Shown here piece by piece: positions 60,292-64,000 of a DNA stretch of 64,000 nucleotides (the first letter of the stretch is position 1; each line of letters starts with the position of its first letter). A program made the position numbers and the translations under genes. The notes beneath the pieces were generated by a model. That model ran no database searches. It was not told where the DNA came from and was given only the letters and a program-made list of their open reading frames with translations. This DNA comes from Propionibacteriaceae bacterium (GTDB taxonomy: Bacteria > Actinomycetota > Actinomycetes > Propionibacteriales > Propionibacteriaceae). The stretch spans positions 1-64,000 of the forward strand of contig JAISCA010000019.1 of assembly GCA_031265875.1 (NCBI GenBank), read 5' to 3'.

Positions 60292-61352
60292 GTCCGACCG
60301 AACGGACCCCGGCCGGTTTCGTCCTGGTGGACAAGCCGGCCGGCTGGACCTCCCATGACGTGGTGGCCCGGCTGCGCCGCCGTCTGGGCCAGCGCAAGAT
60401 CGGCCACGCCGGCACCCTCGATCCGATGGCGACCGGGCTCTTGATCTGCGCCGTCGGCCGCGCCACCCGTTTGCTCAGCTGGTTCAGCGGTCTGGACAAG
60501 ACCTACTGGGCTAAGGCCCGCTTCGGCGTCGGCACTCTCAGCGACGACGCCGAAGGCGAGGTGACCGAGTGCCCGGGAGCGGCCGGGTTGAGCTTGGCTG
60601 AGCTGGAGCGGGCGGCCGGCGGTCTGAGGGGCGACATCGAGCAGACGCCGTCCGCCGTCTCGGCCGTCAAGGTGGCCGGTCAGCGGGCCTACGCCTTGGT
60701 CCGGGCCGGTCAGACGCCCGACTTGCGTCCCCGGCCGGTCCACATCGCCCAGTTGGACTTGGGTCCGGCTCGGCCCGGCCTGTGGTGGCCGACGGCCGAG
60801 GCGGACCCCTCGAAGGAGCGGCCGGAGGCGGTCGACGACCGCCCCGGTCTGCCGGTGCTAGACGTCGAACTGACGGTGCGCGGCTCCACTGGCACTTATG
60901 TTCGGGCTCTGGCCCGCGATCTGGGCCGGCTGGTCGGCCGACCGGCCCATCTGATCGGGTTGCGCCGACTGGCCTGCGGTCCCTTCAACCTGGACGAGGC
61001 CGATCTGGACGGCGCCGGGTTGGCCGGCGGGGCCGCCTTGGCGGTGCGGCCGATGGCTCCCACCTTGGCTCGTTTGTTGCCCATGGAGTCGGTCTCGGAC
61101 GAGTTGGCCCGCCGCGTCGGCTACGGCCAGGCGATCGAGCTCGATCTGAGTGGACCGACCGGCTTGGTCGACCAGTCCGGCCGCTTGCTGGCGGTCTACG
61201 CTCCGGCCGATGGTCTGGCCAAGGCCCAAGTCGTGCTGGTCGGGGGGTCTATCGACTCTTGCGAGTCGCAACATTTCAATCGGCTCACTCACGAGCGTGA
61301 ACGCTCGACGTTCGCCTCAATCGTGTCTAGTGATGGAAAGGAGCCGGGATGA
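60288..61352 (+). CDS. truB: tRNA pseudouridine(55) synthase TruB
   Basis: TruB makes pseudouridine 55 in the T loop of tRNAs. The 354-aa product has [43 protein letters not shown] with the catalytic Asp, [60 protein letters not shown] and a C-terminal PUA-like region. It is longer than usual, mainly through an insert around residues 155-190 ([13 protein letters not shown]). GTG 60288 overlaps rbfA; the ATG of ribF overlaps its stop. Confidence 0.95.
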   Translation: MSPTERTPAGFVLVDKPAGWTSHDVVARLRRRLGQRKIGHAGTLDPMATGLLICAVGRATRLLSWFSGLDKTYWAKARFGVGTLSDDAEGEVTECPGAAGLSLAELERAAGGLRGDIEQTPSAVSAVKVAGQRAYALVRAGQTPDLRPRPVHIAQLDLGPARPGLWWPTAEADPSKERPEAVDDRPGLPVLDVELTVRGSTGTYVRALARDLGRLVGRPAHLIGLRRLACGPFNLDEADLDGAGLAGGAALAVRPMAPTLARLLPMESVSDELARRVGYGQAIELDLSGPTGLVDQSGRLLAVYAPADGLAKAQVVLVGGSIDSCESQHFNRLTHERERSTFASIVSSDGKEPG

Positions 61353-62245
61353 CTGAGACGGTCTTGGCCATCGGTAATTTCGACGGGGTGCACCGGGGCC
61401 ATCAGGCCATTCTGGCCGCCGCTCTGTCGGCCGCCGAGGGCCGACCGGTGGTGGCCGTCACCTTTTGGCCCCATCCGGTGGCGGTGCTGAGGCCGGACGA
61501 GGCCCCGGCTCTTTTGACCGATCTGCCCGACCGTATCGCTCTGCTCAAGGCGGCCGGGGCCGACCAGGTCCGAGTGGTCGAGTTCACCCCTCAGGTCTCG
61601 GCCTGGTCGCCCCGTCAATTCATCGCCGCCGTCTTGACCCCGCTCCAGCCCAAGGTCGTGGTGGTGGGCCAGAACTTCCGCTTCGGCCACCAGGCCGCCG
61701 CCGACGGGGCCAGTCTGGCCGATCTCAGCCGGGGCCAGTTCGACGTCGTCGTCTTGCCCATGTTGTCGGACAGTGGCCCGCTGTCCTCCACCCGGGTGCG
61801 TCAGGCGCTGTTGGAGGGCGATCCGGTGACGGCGGCCGCCATCTTGGGGCGGTGGTTCCGCTACGCCGGCATCGTCGTCCAGGGCGACCAACGCGGCCGT
61901 CAACTCGGTTTCCCGACCGCCAATCTGACCGTGCCGCCCGGCTTCGCCTGCCCGGCCGACGGAGTTTACGCCGGCTGGTTGACGACGCCGGACCAGCTCC
62001 GCCGCCCGGCCGCCGTCAGCGTCGGCGTCAACCCCACCTTCGACGGCATCCAACGCCGGGTCGAAGCCCATGTGCTGGCGGCAGCCGATCTCGACTTGTA
62101 CGGGCAGAGGGTCGAAGTCGACTTCGTGGCCCGCCTGCGCGGCCAGGTCCGTTTCCAGAGCCGGGACCAGCTGATCGAGCGCATGCGCCAAGACGTGGCC
62201 GCCACCGAGCCGGCCCTAGCCGCCGCCCCCCGCCCCTGGGCCTGA
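61349..62245 (+). CDS. ribF: Bifunctional riboflavin kinase/FAD synthetase
   Basis: RibF makes FMN and then FAD. The 298-aa product has the N-terminal adenylyltransferase domain (AIGNFDGVHRGHQAIL, VGQNFRFGHQAAAD, LSSTRVRQALLEGD) and the C-terminal kinase domain (GDQRGRQLGFPTANLTVPPG, GVYAGWL, VGVNPTFDG). It overlaps truB by 4 bases (ATGA). It is the last of the rimP-to-ribF run; after its stop the base composition falls sharply. Confidence 0.96.
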   Translation: MTETVLAIGNFDGVHRGHQAILAAALSAAEGRPVVAVTFWPHPVAVLRPDEAPALLTDLPDRIALLKAAGADQVRVVEFTPQVSAWSPRQFIAAVLTPLQPKVVVVGQNFRFGHQAAADGASLADLSRGQFDVVVLPMLSDSGPLSSTRVRQALLEGDPVTAAAILGRWFRYAGIVVQGDQRGRQLGFPTANLTVPPGFACPADGVYAGWLTTPDQLRRPAAVSVGVNPTFDGIQRRVEAHVLAAADLDLYGQRVEVDFVARLRGQVRFQSRDQLIERMRQDVAATEPALAAAPRPWA

Positions 62246-62463
62246 GGCCCGCCCGATCATTTGTTCCGACCCCTCACCCGCTGGTTCTACCAGCCGTTCC
62301 GACCGTCCCACTTCCCCGTTCAAATCCGTTTGATCATGACTGGCCCCTTCGGCGGCCGAGGCTTTCGGACAGCCGACACGACAGTACGAGCTTCGCAACC
62401 GTTCGATCAGACTGTTCTCGTAGACATGAACAGACTCTGTATATCCACAAGAACTGTAGTATT
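62246..62463. other. Intergenic composition boundary after ribF
   Basis: This 218-base convergent gap changes from the usual high GC to clearly AT-richer DNA. No gene, tRNA or clear terminator is seen. It marks the edge of the lower-GC segment to the right. Confidence 0.45.
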
Positions 62464-62832
62464 TTAATCCACTGGGATCACGGTCCGGCCACTGACTCCA
62501 TCAACGACTCGCCTATCGGCTAGGGGCGATTCCAGTGTGATGGTTCCTTTCAGCGGAATTTGCATGGCCGGCCGGTCACCCCGGTTGATACGAACGCTAA
62601 CTCGTACGACGATCTCCTCCGTTGACTCTTCGACCGTCACATCACTGACGGCGTCACCGACGCCGGCCATGACAGTAAAGACGAGGCTCGTGTCGGATTG
62701 CACTGAATACGAGGTCACGGGTAAGTCTCGCGCCCTTGTGCTCGTCGTCGCCCAGATGGCTAACACAAGCGCCGCCAATGAAACTCCAGCGCAGATACTC
62801 ACGAAGAGAAGTGAGCCTCGACTCAAATGCAC
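62464..62832 (-). CDS. Small membrane-anchored extracytoplasmic protein, unknown function
   Basis: The 122-aa product has one N-terminal hydrophobic segment (about residues 8-28, LLFVSICAGVSLAALVLAIWA) and then a roughly 90-residue polar, beta-rich-looking domain ending VSGRTVIPVD; it should be anchored with the domain outside. No family is recognised. It starts at GTG 62832, 19 bases after the stop of the protease gene, with GGAGAG somewhat far upstream. Its codon use is AT-richer than the rest of the window, like the protease, so the two probably arrived together. Confidence 0.6.
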   Translation of the reverse strand: MHLSRGSLLFVSICAGVSLAALVLAIWATTSTRARDLPVTSYSVQSDTSLVFTVMAGVGDAVSDVTVEESTEEIVVRVSVRINRGDRPAMQIPLKGTITLESPLADRRVVDGVSGRTVIPVD

Positions 62833-62851
62833 AATCTAACTTTACTCTCCT

Positions 62852-64000
62852 CTAGGACGTGCGAAGCAGGCCAGGAAATGCCGTATAAGGGTCGTAGATG
62901 TCAGTGAACCACATGATGCATGGATCGAGGAGTCCTCCCCAATGGTCACTGCCGCCCCCTCCGGAGCCACTGATGATCCCTTTAGCAAATGCTTTGCCGT
63001 TACTGTCAATGGTATACACCGAGCCTCCGGAGTCACCCGGAATGATGCATTGATCGCTCTTGTACTCGCTTTCCACTCCGTTGCGCAAAGTTTCACCATT
63101 GCTGTACAGATGATTGATTCCCACGTAATCGACTGTCCAGCCACAGGTTGATCCGGACATTTGACCTCCGGTGCAGTATTCGTCACCAGGCGAGGCTCTG
63201 CGGCTCCACATCGAGGCCACCGCGATTGAGGTGTAAGAATTCGGTCCGGCGCTGAAGATTCTCCCGGATGTGGTCAGAGAACCAGACATCGTTATGAGCG
63301 CCGCATCTCCCCGATAAGTGCTTTGCCCGGTGTAATAGTCAGTGCCTGTTCCACTGGTCCAGTTCTCTCGAGTGCCACTAGCTACCGTCCCATACGCGGT
63401 CCCGTCTGGGTCGTTGAATGTGCCACCAGCCGGGGAACAATGCGCAGCGGTCAGCATCATATTGACCGATCCGGAGTACCAGGAGAAACCTGCCGAACAA
63501 CTTCCACCCCCTGGAGTTAGGATGCGGGCTCCGCCGTAGTACGGAGAACTATCGTTCTGTCTTGCAGGTAGCGACTCAATGCGGGGCGCTATGCGCACGC
63601 GGATGCTCTCCGTCCCAAAGCGGCGGACCAACTCCTTTGCCAATGAGTTGGTTAGACGCTCGACGGTCAGGATTACGGCACCGGTGGAGTGATCAACTTG
63701 AGACTGCCATATGCCGGCATCTACGAAGCGACGATCACGGTAGAGGTCAAAGGCCTGATCTTTGGCTTCTTGCACCTGGGCAAAAGTTAAATCCATTTTA
63801 GTGAAGTTGGCTCGGGCGGCTAGAGCATTTGTCTCAATTGGTATGTCTGACATGGTTAACCGTTTGGATGGATCGAGAGGAGTGCTGATCGTTTGCTTCT
63901 TGATCCGGTCAGTAAATGTGACAAGCGCTGAAGCCACATCGTAAGATGTTTTGACTCGAGATAATTCAGGAACGATGGTCGGGACTATAACTGTCGTACC
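62852..64000 (-). CDS. S1-family (chymotrypsin-like) serine protease, partial at window edge
   Basis: The visible C-terminal part has the full trypsin-fold triad: LTAAHCSPAGG (His), YRGDAALITM (Asp) and CIIPGDSGGSVYT (Ser), plus cysteine pairs for disulfides (GGSCSAGF, YCTGGQMSGSTCGW). It resembles streptogrisin/alpha-lytic-type secreted proteases with a propeptide region N-terminal to the catalytic domain. The ORF track starts at GTG 63937, but the frame stays open to 64000, so the true start and any signal peptide are probably outside. Composition is AT-richer than neighbouring genes. Confidence 0.85.
   Translation of the reverse strand, partial: GTTVIVPTIVPELSRVKTSYDVASALVTFTDRIKKQTISTPLDPSKRLTMSDIPIETNALAARANFTKMDLTFAQVQEAKDQAFDLYRDRRFVDAGIWQSQVDHSTGAVILTVERLTNSLAKELVRRFGTESIRVRIAPRIESLPARQNDSSPYYGGARILTPGGGSCSAGFSWYSGSVNMMLTAAHCSPAGGTFNDPDGTAYGTVASGTRENWTSGTGTDYYTGQSTYRGDAALITMSGSLTTSGRIFSAGPNSYTSIAVASMWSRRASPGDEYCTGGQMSGSTCGWTVDYVGINHLYSNGETLRNGVESEYKSDQCIIPGDSGGSVYTIDSNGKAFAKGIISGSGGGGSDHWGGLLDPCIMWFTDIYDPYTAFPGLLRTS

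Noticed and set aside
62325-62360. GTTCAAATCC resembling a tRNA T-loop after ribF
   Set aside because: The bases on either side cannot form the T stem, and no acceptor, D or anticodon arms are found around it; not a tRNA and not a convincing attachment site.

Overview
The window is a contiguous piece of a high-GC (mostly well above 60 percent by eye) Actinomycetota chromosome. The placement rests on WhiA, a zinc-type RbpA, a mycothiol-dependent maleylpyruvate-isomerase-family protein, SufR heading a suf operon, DUF4439, an InhA-like FabI beside FabG, and gene orders typical of actinobacteria (uvrA/uvrC-rapZ-yvcK-whiA-gap-pgk-tpiA-secG; rpsB-tsf-pyrH-frr-cdsA; dxr-rseP-ispG-GNAT-proS; rimP-nusA-ylxR-infB-rbfA-truB-ribF). 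A member of or near Propionibacteriales is a guess; the sequence alone does not fix the family. No rRNA, tRNA, CRISPR array or intact transposase gene is seen.

Layout. 1-492: non-coding, with a 16-bp inverted repeat and related TCGTAAGTGCTC-like motifs. 493-9246: MDMPI-family gene, divergent uvrA-uvrC, then rapZ-yvcK-whiA. 9607-13551: glycolytic gap-pgk-tpiA, then secG and rbpA. 13591-19784 (minus strand): a 6-phosphogluconolactonase-like gene that has lost its expected catalytic residues, and two tandem membrane pyrophosphatases, each carrying a lipoprotein-type signal peptide. 19997-27808: sufR-B-D-C-S-U-T operon running into an ABC-F ATPase. 27930-36965: a lipoprotein, cobS, an RlmA-like methyltransferase, a probable MITE, fabG-fabI, an ABC ATPase, a SpoU methyltransferase overlapping a peptide deformylase, xerC, and a peptidase with two M23 domains.

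37194-40753: an inserted-looking cassette with an AT-rich, near-consensus promoter, a tiny Trp-rich ORF, an orphan GlpA-type dehydrogenase and an FGGY kinase, closed by strong hairpins. 41118-54881: translation, isoprenoid and phospholipid genes (rpsB, tsf, pyrH, frr, cdsA, rlmN, dxr, rseP-like, ispG, GNAT, proS), a TSUP permease and a DUF4439 protein. 55068-62245: rimP-nusA-ylxR-infB-rbfA-truB-ribF. 62464-64000: a distinctly lower-GC end with a small membrane-anchored protein and an S1-family serine protease that runs off the window.

Most genes are housekeeping and densely packed, with many 4-bp ATGA/GTGA overlaps. Many transcription units start with a TANNNT-like -10 element six or seven bases before an ATG or GTG and have no Shine-Dalgarno, which suggests widespread leaderless mRNAs. 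The less ordinary items are the GlpA/FGGY cassette with its small ORF, the MITE-like element at 30597-30772, the twin lipoprotein-type pyrophosphatases, the 6PGL pseudoenzyme, the tandem M23 peptidase and the low-GC protease locus.
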